Assembly: GCA_016721725.1 (NCBI GenBank)
Contig: JADKHN010000002.1
Span: 124,001-188,000 of the forward strand
Origin: Chitinophagaceae bacterium
GTDB lineage: Bacteria > Bacteroidota > Bacteroidia > Chitinophagales > Chitinophagaceae
Direction: 5' to 3'
Length of the DNA: 64,000 nucleotides
Positions 57,076 to 64,000 of this stretch are shown piece by piece. The notes beneath the pieces are model-generated. The model was not told the origin of the DNA. It did no database searches and was given only the letters and a program-made list of their open reading frames with translations. Within the stretch, counting starts at the first letter, position 1, and every line of letters begins with the position of its first letter. The translations under genes and the position numbers were made by a program.

Positions 57076-57188
57076 CCCTGCTTTTGTTTGAAGCGTGGAT
57101 TCTTTTTGTTGATCACATACAGACGGCCTTTACGACGTACGATCTTGCAATCGGCGCTGCGCTTTTTAATGGATGCCCTTACTTTCAT
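57072..57188 (-). CDS. rpmJ: 50S ribosomal protein L36
   Basis: A 38-residue protein: MKVRASIKKRSADCKIVRRK, then GRLYVINKKNPRFKQKQG. Zinc-binding type residues are partly present (Cys14) but the full CxxC...H set of the zinc form is missing, so this is the zinc-independent form common in Bacteroidota. Between infA and rpsM, as usual. It is short of 60 codons and easy to miss. Confidence 0.96.
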   Translation of the reverse strand: MKVRASIKKRSADCKIVRRKGRLYVINKKNPRFKQKQG

Positions 57189-57210
57189 CTTGTTTGTTTT
57201 TATTTGCTTA

Positions 57211-57245
57211 GCTATGAGCTAATAGCCAACAGCTAATAGCCTGAT
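57211..57245. repeat. Heptad array in the infA-rpmJ gap
   Basis: GCTATGA, GCTAATA, GCCAACA, GCTAATA, GCCTGAT; ends 2 nt before the infA stop codon (57248-57250). Shares the GCTAATA word with the parA-parB array. Confidence 0.8.
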
Positions 57246-57247
57246 TT

Positions 57248-57466
57248 CTATTTATACCTGAATATGATCCGACCCCGGGTAAGGTCATACGGACTCATTT
57301 CCACTCCCACTTTATCACCCGGCAGGATACGTATATAATGCATCCTCATCTTCCCGGAGATCGTGGCCAGGATCTCATGTCCGTTCTCCAATTTTACCTT
57401 GAACATGGCATTGCTCAGCGCCTCAATGATCGTTCCGTCCTGCTTGATAAGTGCCTGTTTAGCCAT
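57248..57466 (-). CDS. infA: Translation initiation factor IF-1
   Basis: A 72-residue S1-fold protein binding the A-site of the 30S subunit. Seen: MAKQALIKQDGTIIEALSNAMFKVKLENGHEILATISGKMRMHYIRILPGDKVGVEMSPYDLTRGRIIFRYK (in pieces, with the conserved GKMRMHYIRI and PYDLTRGRI). First gene of this run; a consensus -7 box lies 13 nt upstream. The usual secY-map neighbours upstream are absent here. Confidence 0.98.
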   Translation of the reverse strand: MAKQALIKQDGTIIEALSNAMFKVKLENGHEILATISGKMRMHYIRILPGDKVGVEMSPYDLTRGRIIFRYK

Positions 57467-57479
57467 AATTTTGGGAGCG

Positions 57480-57487
57480 CAAAGATA
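57480..57487 (-). promoter_or_regulatory. infA: -7 box for infA and the alpha operon
   Basis: Minus-strand TATCTTTG, an exact TAnnTTTG match, 13 nt before the infA ATG. Gives a short leader. Upstream is T-rich but has no TTG at N20. Confidence 0.6.
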
Positions 57488-57659
57488 GGATGATTAATTG
57501 AATAATACTAAAAAATCAAGCCTATTTACCAACAAAACGGGAGTTTTTCCACAAATAATCGTCATTTCTCCCCTTTTTTCGCCGACTAGAGGGAAAAATC
57601 GGGGCAAAATGACCGGGTAAGCTGTAAAAAAGGCGGAACGGAACGGCCGGGTTCCCGGC

Positions 57660-57687
57660 AAAAAAAATCCCGGTCGCCGGACCGGGA
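57660..57687 (-). terminator. Terminator of the small frameshifted gene
   Basis: Stem TCCCGGTC / GACCGGGA (57668-57675 and 57680-57687), loop GCCG; eight T residues follow on the minus strand. It is 23 nt after the stop at 57711 and supports that stop as the true gene end. Confidence 0.88.
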
Positions 57688-57710
57688 AGATGTATGGGAA
57701 AAAGTCGGTT

Positions 57711-58117
57711 CTAATCGAATGATTCGTCGTTCAGATGCACTTTGGTCATCTCATAAAAATGATTCTGTAACTGGTGCAGATGGATGGGCTGCATCACATG
57801 CCGGCGCTCATCCCGGTACCAGATCTCAAATTTTGAAAAATCCCCGCAGCGGGGATCAGCATCCGGAAAGCCCCTTTCCCGTATTTGACCGTTCCGTCAT
57901 CGTTGACCTGTTTGTGGAATTTCAGTTTCGTCAACTGGTCATCATCCAATGGAATGGCGCTGAGTTGTTCGGTCTCGTACCAGAATTCCTGCGCGCCCGT
58001 ATCCACACAAACCTGTTTTTCATTGTGATTGAGGTCGGTCACTTCCCCCTGTTTTTTATCGCCGTCATTATCGGCGATCAGATAATCCCCTACTTTGATT
58101 TCATTGAATTTTATCAT
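57711..58117 (-). pseudogene. Hypothetical protein, frameshifted near its C-terminal third
   Basis: From ATG 58117 the frame gives MIKFNEIKVGDYLIADNDGD... KYGKGAFRMLIPAAG, then breaks at the GGGG run (57842-57845) and ends early. One extra G restores GDFSKFEIWYRDERRHVMQP, IHLHQLQNHFYEMTKVHLNDESFD and a TAG at 57711, 23 nt from a terminator. The joined product is about 135 residues, small and acidic, with no known domain. A lost G in a homopolymer is the simplest explanation, so this may be an assembly error rather than a real loss. Confidence 0.82.
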
Positions 58118-58187
58118 AGCATGCAATTTTGTTTTGCCAATTTAAGGAATTTATCAGAAAACCAAAGGGCAATTTTCACTCCTCCTG

Positions 58188-59306
58188 TCAACTGCGTTTA
58201 CGGTAACTGATCACCGCCCAACCGTTGAAAAAAACGGCGAATCCAGCCATGGCCAGCAGGTGACCACGGATATCCGCCAGCGAACTGCCTTTCAGTACCA
58301 CCATGCGCATCACATCAATGAAATAACTGACCGGGTTGAACTTCGTGATCACCTGGGCCCAGGCGGGCATGCTGTCAATGGAAGTGTAAAGCCCCCCAAG
58401 CAGAATGAAGATCATCATGATGAAAAAGGAGATCAGCATGGCCTGTTGCTGGCTGGAGGCGAACGTGGATAAGAGAAGCCCCAGCCCCAGTACGGCGAGG
58501 AGATAGAGCGCGGCGAAAACATAGATCGTAGTGAAACTTCCGGCCGGAATAATGCCATAGACCAGCCTGGATATGGTAAGCCCCAGGGTGAGTACCACCA
58601 GTCCGAGTATCCAGAAAGGGATCAGTTTGCCCAGGATGAAATGGTATTTCTTCACCGGCGTGACATTGATCTGTTCGATGGTGCCGATCTCCTTTTCCTT
58701 GATGATGTTCAGCGCTGCCAGGTTGGCGCCCACCATGGTCAGGAGGATCACCAGGATGCCCGGTACCATGAAGTATTTATAATTCATCCCCGGATTGTAC
58801 CAGTTGGAGGAGGTGATGTTGATCTGGGTTTCCGCACTGAACCGGGGAAATTGGATCCATTCTGCTCTCACCTCCCGGTTATAATCCCGGATGATGCTGT
58901 TGAGGTAAGCCCCACCCAGGTTGGCTTTCACCCCGTTGATCGCATTGAGTGCCAGGTAAAGCACCGCTTTGTTCTCCCTGACCAGGTCCTTCTCAAAATG
59001 AGGCGGGATCTGCAGGATCAGGTCGGTCCGGTCCTGGTCCACATCAGCCAGGGCGCTTGAATATGAATTGGAATATCCGGCCAGGGAAAAATATCCCGAA
59101 GAGGTGATCTTATGGATCAGTTTACGGGAATACTCGGAACGATCATTATCCACCACCGACAGTTTGATGTTCTTCACTTCGTAATCAGCGGCCCAGGGCA
59201 GTACCATCAATTGTATGACCGGCATGATGAGGATCATCCGCAGGATGGCGGGGTCGCGGAATATCTGCCTGAATTCTTTCTGCAATAAAAATTTCAATGT
59301 TCTCAT
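58188..59306 (-). CDS. ABC-2 type permease (exporter, second)
   Basis: From ATG 59306: about 372 residues. First membrane helix about 20-40, then a large extracytoplasmic domain (to about 175), and five further helices in the second half (e.g. ILVILLTMVGANLAALNII, FWILGLVVLTLGLTIS, IYVFAALYLLAVLGLGLLLSTF, MLISFFIMMIFILLGGLYTS in pieces). KEKEIGTIEQINVTPVK is the ABC-2/YbhR coupling loop. The ATG overlaps the stop of the preceding permease (ATGA, 4 nt). It forms a heterodimer channel with its neighbour, by analogy with YbhS/YbhR. Confidence 0.93.
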   Translation of the reverse strand: MRTLKFLLQKEFRQIFRDPAILRMILIMPVIQLMVLPWAADYEVKNIKLSVVDNDRSEYSRKLIHKITSSGYFSLAGYSNSYSSALADVDQDRTDLILQIPPHFEKDLVRENKAVLYLALNAINGVKANLGGAYLNSIIRDYNREVRAEWIQFPRFSAETQINITSSNWYNPGMNYKYFMVPGILVILLTMVGANLAALNIIKEKEIGTIEQINVTPVKKYHFILGKLIPFWILGLVVLTLGLTISRLVYGIIPAGSFTTIYVFAALYLLAVLGLGLLLSTFASSQQQAMLISFFIMMIFILLGGLYTSIDSMPAWAQVITKFNPVSYFIDVMRMVVLKGSSLADIRGHLLAMAGFAVFFNGWAVISYRKRS

Positions 59307-60409
59307 GCCAGCCTGATTTTGAATTTCCGGATCGCAAGGGTCAGGAAGAAGACCAGCATGCCGAAGAGGACCAGCGTTTCTTTCCAGATCTCCTGCAATC
59401 CCACGCCCTTGATCATGACCGAACGCACCACCAGGTAATACCATTTGGCGGGAACAATATTTGAAATGACCCGAAGAGGCAGCGGCATATTCTCTATCGG
59501 GAACATGAAGCCACTGAGCATGAGCGTTGGCATGAACAGTCCGATCAGTGAGATGAACATGGCCGTTTGCTGTGTGCCCGCGGAGGAAGAGATCAGCAGT
59601 CCCAGTGAAAGGGACACCAGGGTGAATAATATACTTTCTGCAACGACCAGGAACAGGCTTCCGTTGATGGGCACTTCCAGTGCATATACACTCAGCAATA
59701 AGATGGTGGCGATGTTGATCGAGGAAATGAAGAGGTAGGGTACGGCCTTGGCCAGTACCACCATCTGCGGGCGCATCGGCGAAACGAGCATGACCTCCAT
59801 GGTCCCCATCTCCTTTTCCTTAACGATCGTGATGGCCGTCATCATGGTACAGACGAGGAGCAGGACCATGGCCATCAGTCCGGGTACAAAATTGAAAGCG
59901 CCTTTCATCTGCGGATTATACAGCATCCTCATCTCGGTCTGGATGGTATAGGGCAACTGCTTGTTACCCGTGATCCTGGCCTGGTAATCGGTGATGATGG
60001 CTGTTGCGTAATTCGTCAGCGTATTGGCTACATTGGGATCGGATGCATCGGCGATCAGTTGGACCGTGGCCTTATTAAAATGCTGCAGGTCATCTGCAAA
60101 ATGAGCGGGAAAGATGACCGCCAGTTTGATCTTCCCCCGCCTGAACTCCTCTTCCACCTGGGCAAAATTCACCAGGTTCTTCTCCAGGTCGAAATAGCGG
60201 CTCGCATCCAGTTCCGCGGTGATCGCCAGGGAGGATGCATCTTTCGAAGGATCCAGCACCGCGATCCGGGAATTCTTCACTTCATTCGTCAGGGCGAACC
60301 CGAAGATCACGATCTGAACCACCGGCATCCCCAACAGGATGAGCAAAGTGCTCTTATCCCGCCAGATGTGGAAGAATTCTTTTTTGACGAAGGAAAGGAA
60401 TTGTTTCAA
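59303..60409 (-). CDS. ABC-2 type permease (exporter, first)
   Basis: About 368 residues with the same layout: N-terminal helix (TLLILLGMPVVQIVIFGFAL), large external domain, five helices, and the loop KEKEMGTMEVMLVSPMRP. Homologue of YbhS/YhhJ. The start is TTG 60409 (MKQFLSFVKKEFF); no ATG lies in frame just upstream, so a TTG start or a lost base is possible. It overlaps the next permease by 4 nt. The gap to the ATPase gene upstream holds a heptad array. Confidence 0.92.
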   Translation of the reverse strand: MKQFLSFVKKEFFHIWRDKSTLLILLGMPVVQIVIFGFALTNEVKNSRIAVLDPSKDASSLAITAELDASRYFDLEKNLVNFAQVEEEFRRGKIKLAVIFPAHFADDLQHFNKATVQLIADASDPNVANTLTNYATAIITDYQARITGNKQLPYTIQTEMRMLYNPQMKGAFNFVPGLMAMVLLLVCTMMTAITIVKEKEMGTMEVMLVSPMRPQMVVLAKAVPYLFISSINIATILLLSVYALEVPINGSLFLVVAESILFTLVSLSLGLLISSSAGTQQTAMFISLIGLFMPTLMLSGFMFPIENMPLPLRVISNIVPAKWYYLVVRSVMIKGVGLQEIWKETLVLFGMLVFFLTLAIRKFKIRLA

Positions 60410-60450
60410 TGATTGATCTGTATTAATTTACTGATTCACACTTGATTGAA

Positions 60451-60492
60451 TTGCAAACTGCAAACTGCGAACTGCGAACTGCCAACTGCCAA
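60451..60492. repeat. Heptad array inside the exporter operon
   Basis: TTGCAAA, CTGCAAA, CTGCGAA, CTGCGAA, CTGCCAA, CTGCCAA; it ends 3 nt before the stop codon (60496-60498) of the ATPase gene. Confidence 0.85.
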
Positions 60493-60495
60493 ACT

Positions 60496-61239
60496 CTAAC
60501 CCTCCCCCCTCTTCGCCTTCCTCGCCAGCTTCAGAAATACCTCGTCCATCGAACGGGCTTCGTGTTGTTGTTTCAACGCCCCCGGCGTGTCTAGCGCTTC
60601 GATACGGCCATCCACCATGATGCTCACCCGGTTGCAGTATTCAGCTTCGTCCATATAATGCGTGGTCACGAAAACCGTGATGCCCGAATCAGAAGCCTGG
60701 TAGATCATGTTCCAGAATTCGCGGCGCGTCACCGGATCCACACCGCCCGTCGGTTCATCCAGGAAAACGATCCCGGGTTCGTGAAAGACCGCTACAGAGA
60801 AAGCCAGTTTTTGTTTCCAACCCAGGGGCAATGAACGTACCAATACATGGGCTTCTTTTTCGAGGTGCAACTCGTCGAGGATATACGCCGTCTTATTTTT
60901 GATGAAGGCGTCGCTCTTTCCGTAAATGCCCCCGTAGAACTGCATGTTCTCTTTCACGGTCAGGTCATCGTACAGGGAGAATTTCTGACTCATGTAACCG
61001 ATGTTTCGCTTGATCTTCTCATTATCCCGGTACACGTCAAAACCCGCCACCGTAGCGGCTCCCGAAGTAGGCATCGATAATCCGCACAACATCCGCATGG
61101 CCGTGGTCTTACCCGCGCCATTGGCCCCCAGGAAGCCGAATATCTCGCCCTTTTCCACTTCAAAACTGATCTGGTCCACCGCGGTGAAATCCCCGAAGCG
61201 TTTCGTCAGTTTATCCGCGGTGATCACTTTTTCAGGCAT
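60496..61239 (-). CDS. ABC transporter ATP-binding protein (second NBD)
   Basis: 247 residues. Walker A GANGAGKTT (about 36-44), Q loop MSQKFSLY, Walker B GIVFLDEPTGGVDP, switch His in TTHYMDEAE. The signature is SLPLGWKQKL in place of LSGGxxQ, a feature of the second NBD of YbhF/RbbA-like exporters, so it probably pairs with the other ATPase, which has a standard signature. Overlaps that gene by 8 nt. Confidence 0.95.
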   Translation of the reverse strand: MPEKVITADKLTKRFGDFTAVDQISFEVEKGEIFGFLGANGAGKTTAMRMLCGLSMPTSGAATVAGFDVYRDNEKIKRNIGYMSQKFSLYDDLTVKENMQFYGGIYGKSDAFIKNKTAYILDELHLEKEAHVLVRSLPLGWKQKLAFSVAVFHEPGIVFLDEPTGGVDPVTRREFWNMIYQASDSGITVFVTTHYMDEAEYCNRVSIMVDGRIEALDTPGALKQQHEARSMDEVFLKLARKAKRGEG

Positions 61240-62149
61240 GGCTTTCTTTCATTAAGGCGATGAAACAATCTTCGATATCGGGTTTTATGGGTTCTATCAT
61301 CAAGTGCTCTTGGTCGTTTTGCCAGTGCTGAACATCTTCAGGCCGCTTTCCTTTTTTCAACACCAGGTGATGGTATTCACCAAAAGGATAAACATCCTGG
61401 GTAAAATCGGCTTCCTTCAGCCGGTTGAGCAAATAAAGCATACGGTTTGCTTTTACGGCCAGTATGGGATTGGCGAAACCGGCGGTGATCGCCGATGGTG
61501 TATCCACCGAAAGCAGTCTGCCATTCTGGATCAATGCCACCCGGTCGCAAAGTCCGGCTTCATCCATATAGGGTGTGGAGACCAGAATCGTGATCCCCTG
61601 TTCTTTCAAGCCCTTCAGCATCTCCCAGAATTCTTTCCGGGAGACCGCGTCCACGCCGGTGGTGGGCTCATCAAGGAACAATACCGACGGACGGTGGATC
61701 AAGGCGCAACAAAGCGCGAGTTTCTGTTTCATACCCCCGGATAACTTACCCGCCTTTCTTTTCCGGAACGGTTCTATCTGGACATAGATCTCCCGGATCA
61801 GTTCATAATTCTTTTCAATGGAGGTATTGAATATGGTGGCGAAGAAATTCAGGTTCTCTTCCACCGACAGATCGGGATACAGGGAGAACCGGCCGGGCAT
61901 ATAGCCCACCCTGTTCCGGATGGCCTTATAATCTTTCACCACATCAAACCCGTCCACCGTCGCGGACCCGCTATCGGCCAGCAACAATGTGGTGAGCAGA
62001 CGGAACAGGGAAGTCTTGCCGGCCCCGTCCGGTCCGATGATCCCGAACAGTTCGCCGGGTTCCACACTGAATGAAACATCATTCAAGGCAACGACGGCCT
62101 TCTTTTTCCCGTAGGTCTTAACGATATGGTCGACAGTAACCGCTTTCAT
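61232..62149 (-). CDS. ABC transporter ATP-binding protein (first NBD)
   Basis: 305 residues. Walker A GPDGAGKTS, Q loop MPGRFSLYPDLS, signature LSGGMKQKL, Walker B VLFLDEPTTGVDA, switch His replaced by STPYMDEAG, and a C-terminal 85-residue extension (VKANRMLYLLNRLKEADF...). The first half of a two-NBD exporter like YbhF, here encoded separately. Starts 5 nt after the HlyD gene in the leftward operon. Confidence 0.95.
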   Translation of the reverse strand: MKAVTVDHIVKTYGKKKAVVALNDVSFSVEPGELFGIIGPDGAGKTSLFRLLTTLLLADSGSATVDGFDVVKDYKAIRNRVGYMPGRFSLYPDLSVEENLNFFATIFNTSIEKNYELIREIYVQIEPFRKRKAGKLSGGMKQKLALCCALIHRPSVLFLDEPTTGVDAVSRKEFWEMLKGLKEQGITILVSTPYMDEAGLCDRVALIQNGRLLSVDTPSAITAGFANPILAVKANRMLYLLNRLKEADFTQDVYPFGEYHHLVLKKGKRPEDVQHWQNDQEHLMIEPIKPDIEDCFIALMKESHA

Positions 62150-62154
62150 GGTCT

Positions 62155-63093
62155 TCAGAATTTCACTTCTCCGTACATGCCGATCTTGAGATAACCATCA
62201 TTCTTTACCCTGACCTTCATGGCATAGACCAGGTTGGCCCTTTCCTCTTTGGTCTGGATGGTCTTTGGTGTGAATTCGGCCTTATCTGCGATCCAGGTGA
62301 CCATACCGGGATAGGACTTGTATTTTTTGGATCCTTCGTCAATGAGAACGGTCAGGGTTTGCCCGATCTTCACTTTGGGCAACTGGATACCGGTAATGTA
62401 TACCCGCAGGTCCAGTGAGCTGAGATCGGCGATCTTATAAAGTGCCTTGCCGGCTGAAGTGACCTCTCCGGCCTCGGCATATTTGGCGATGACGGTTCCG
62501 TTGACGGGATTGACGATGTGCGCCCTCTTCTCCTGGTCCTTCAGCTGTTCCACCCGTTTGCTGAGCGGATCCGCCTCGCTCAAAATGCTCCTGTTCTGCG
62601 TGGCGACATTGCTGCGCTGCACATTGATCTGCTGGCGGGTGACGGCCATTTGCCTGCGGGTCACCTCGATCTGTGCGTTGATATCATCGAGCTGTTTACC
62701 CGTGGCCGCATCGGCCTTCAACAGGTTCTCAATGCGTGACTTTTCGTGCAACTGGTTCTCCAGTTGCGATTGCTGGACAGCCAGTTGGTTTTGTAACAGG
62801 GAGACCTGCGGCGCCGCATCGGCGGTCTTTTCATTCAATGACCGGATGCTGGCTTCCACCTGCTGCTGCTGCAGGGAGATATTCGTGGCATCCACGGTAC
62901 CCACGACACTGTCCTTTGAAAGGACCGCCCCTTCCTGCACCGTAAAGCTCACCAGCTTACCCGGGATCTCGGAGGATACGATGACCTCCTCCGCTTCGAA
63001 TGTTCCGGTAGCGTCAGATTGCCCGTTCTGGCCATTACAGCCGAACATTGCGATGGCGGACAGAAAGGGAATGATTAATGTTCTTGTCTTCAT
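62155..63093 (-). CDS. HlyD/MFP-type secretion adaptor
   Basis: 312 residues. Signal with likely lipid site (FLSAIAMFGC, Cys19). First lipoyl half (VIVSSEIPGKLVSFTVQEGAVLSKDSVVGTVDAT in pieces), a long coiled-coil hairpin (about 70-190, rich in Gln/Leu/Asn: QVEASIRSLNEKTADA, LAVQQSQLENQLHEK), second lipoyl half (NPVNGTVIAKYAEAGEVTSAG), and a beta barrel (LRVYITGIQLPKVKIGQTLTVLIDEG). Homologue of YbhG, linking the ABC channel to TolC. Confidence 0.95.
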   Translation of the reverse strand: MKTRTLIIPFLSAIAMFGCNGQNGQSDATGTFEAEEVIVSSEIPGKLVSFTVQEGAVLSKDSVVGTVDATNISLQQQQVEASIRSLNEKTADAAPQVSLLQNQLAVQQSQLENQLHEKSRIENLLKADAATGKQLDDINAQIEVTRRQMAVTRQQINVQRSNVATQNRSILSEADPLSKRVEQLKDQEKRAHIVNPVNGTVIAKYAEAGEVTSAGKALYKIADLSSLDLRVYITGIQLPKVKIGQTLTVLIDEGSKKYKSYPGMVTWIADKAEFTPKTIQTKEERANLVYAMKVRVKNDGYLKIGMYGEVKF

Positions 63094-63099
63094 ATACAG

Positions 63100-64000
63100 T
63101 TATTGTTTTCCGGTTGTTGTTTGGTAATTGACCTGCGCCTGCAGGTATAAGATCTGGTGGGTCACGAGCGACTGCCTGGCCTGGTCCTCCGCGTTCACTT
63201 CCCGCAGGTAATCATTTGCATTGATGACGCCGTTCTCGAGCTGGGCCTTTGCCGCTTCCTTTACTTTGATCCGCAGATCGATGATCTCGCGGTCCTTGAC
63301 CATCAGTTGCTCCAGTTTATCCAGTTCAGCCAATTGCTGGCGCAGAACCGTTCGGGTATTGAGCAGGAAGGTCTCTTTTTGTATCGAAACGGACCGTCGG
63401 CCGATCTCGACCAGGGCCTTATCCCTGTTCTTCGTATACAATCCGCCGAAGTTCCAGCTCAGCCGTAACCCGGCGGTATAATAAAAGGAGAAATCATTTT
63501 TGAACATGTTCAGGCCGGGTCTTCCATAGCCACTTTGAACAAAGAGTCCGGCGCGTGGACTGTTCTTCGCTTTGATCAGGCGGTTTTGTCCCTCGAGCAA
63601 TTTATCCTGGGCACGGTACCAATTCAGTTCGGGCCGTTGTATATCTTCCTTCGGGGCGATGGATAGGTTTGCGGGCTGCTCCAGTTTGATATCGGCAGGT
63701 AATGCCTTGTCGGTGAAAAGACCAAGTACATCGACCAGGCCCTTCCGGCTGGCACTGATCTCGATGGCCCGCTGATCTGCCTTCAGCAGTTCCGCTTTCA
63801 GCAGGTTCAGACTGGAACGGAGAGCTACCCCGTTGTTCACCTGCGCTTCGGTCTTGCGCATCCCGTTCCCGAGATCGGCCTTCACGAGGTCTACCAATAT
63901 CATTTGTTCATCGAGATAAAGTACACCGAGGAATAACTGGCTGATCCGCTCTTTCAGTTTGTAAAGTTCCACTTCCAGTTTCTGCTGCTCCGATTCCTCA
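63100..64000 (-). CDS. TolC-family outer-membrane efflux protein, partial
   Basis: Open from the window end (reading ...EESEQQKLEVELYKLKER) to the stop at 63100, so the N-terminal part is off the window; the GTG at 63972 is not a start. Seen: long heptad-like helices (SSLNLLKAELLKADQRAIEISASRKGLVDVLG, VEIGRRSVSIQKETFLLNTRTVLRQQLAELDKLEQ in pieces) and strands LRLSWNFGGLYTKNRDKALVE typical of TolC/OEP repeats. The trimeric exit duct of this exporter. First in the leftward order TolC-HlyD-NBD-NBD-permease-permease. Confidence 0.92.
   Translation of the reverse strand, partial: EESEQQKLEVELYKLKERISQLFLGVLYLDEQMILVDLVKADLGNGMRKTEAQVNNGVALRSSLNLLKAELLKADQRAIEISASRKGLVDVLGLFTDKALPADIKLEQPANLSIAPKEDIQRPELNWYRAQDKLLEGQNRLIKAKNSPRAGLFVQSGYGRPGLNMFKNDFSFYYTAGLRLSWNFGGLYTKNRDKALVEIGRRSVSIQKETFLLNTRTVLRQQLAELDKLEQLMVKDREIIDLRIKVKEAAKAQLENGVINANDYLREVNAEDQARQSLVTHQILYLQAQVNYQTTTGKQ

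Overview
The window comes from a Bacteroidota chromosome, probably family Chitinophagaceae (the family is an inference). Supporting signs are type IX secretion (T9SS) C-terminal domains, SusC-era style beta-barrel proteins (Porin_10, PorT-like, Phenol_MetA_deg), the HYC_CC_PP and DUF4954/DUF5683 families, -7 promoter boxes of the TAnnTTTG type, weak Shine-Dalgarno signals and moderate GC. Most of the window is core chromosome. The AT-rich patches around 10.6-12.1 kb and 50.15-50.9 kb look accessory.

Layout. 0-2.3 kb: an ATP-grasp-like protein and a CHAD-like helical protein. 2.3-8.3 kb: envelope genes and a copper/heavy-metal cluster read leftwards (HYC_CC_PP, two HMA proteins, a barrel protein, a TlpA thioredoxin), then a putative porin. 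8.3-10.5 kb: purine nucleoside phosphorylase and sucC, divergent. 10.6-13.2 kb: accessory stretch with a broken ParE/RelE toxin behind an intact antitoxin, a membrane protein, an LprI-like protein, tRNA-Leu(CAG) and a partial copy of its 3' end. 13.2-17 kb: dapD, two glycosyltransferases, tsaC, then an array of seven small palindromes. 17-26 kb: two barrel proteins, a DEAD-box helicase and a 1.7-kilo-residue T9SS-secreted parallel beta-helix protein. 26-31 kb: membrane protein, phosphoesterase, FMN reductase, parA-parB-DUF5683. 31-34.3 kb: dapB (frameshifted) and a TPR histidine kinase/response regulator pair. 34.4-49.7 kb: epimerase, kdsA, pspC, aconitase, YceI, AlkD-like, bestrophin, SET, mgtE, SixA-like phosphatase, glmS, a T9SS esterase, DUF4954. 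49.67-50.9 kb: a REP palindrome array with its RAYT transposase. 50.9-53.4 kb: ppiC, aroQ, carA. 53.6-57.5 kb: the alpha ribosomal operon (infA-rpmJ-rpsM-rpsK-rpsD-rpoA-rplQ) on the minus strand. 57.7-64 kb: a small frameshifted gene and a six-gene TolC/HlyD/ABC exporter cut by the window end.

The most interesting non-coding signals are: (1) an H-type pseudoknot predicted directly in front of rpsD, a good candidate for S4 autoregulation; (2) the REP-array/RAYT unit; (3) tandem 7-bp (sometimes 8-bp) periodic repeats with a different word in each of about a dozen intergenic gaps, including every gap of the alpha operon; (4) an array of ACTTTGSCAAAGT palindromes between tsaC and a barrel gene; (5) TAnnTTTG-like boxes ending only 3-5 nt before start codons, which predict leaderless mRNAs. 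Three genes carry single-frame breaks, and several have TTG starts next to possible missing bases, so assembly indels must be excluded before calling pseudogenes.
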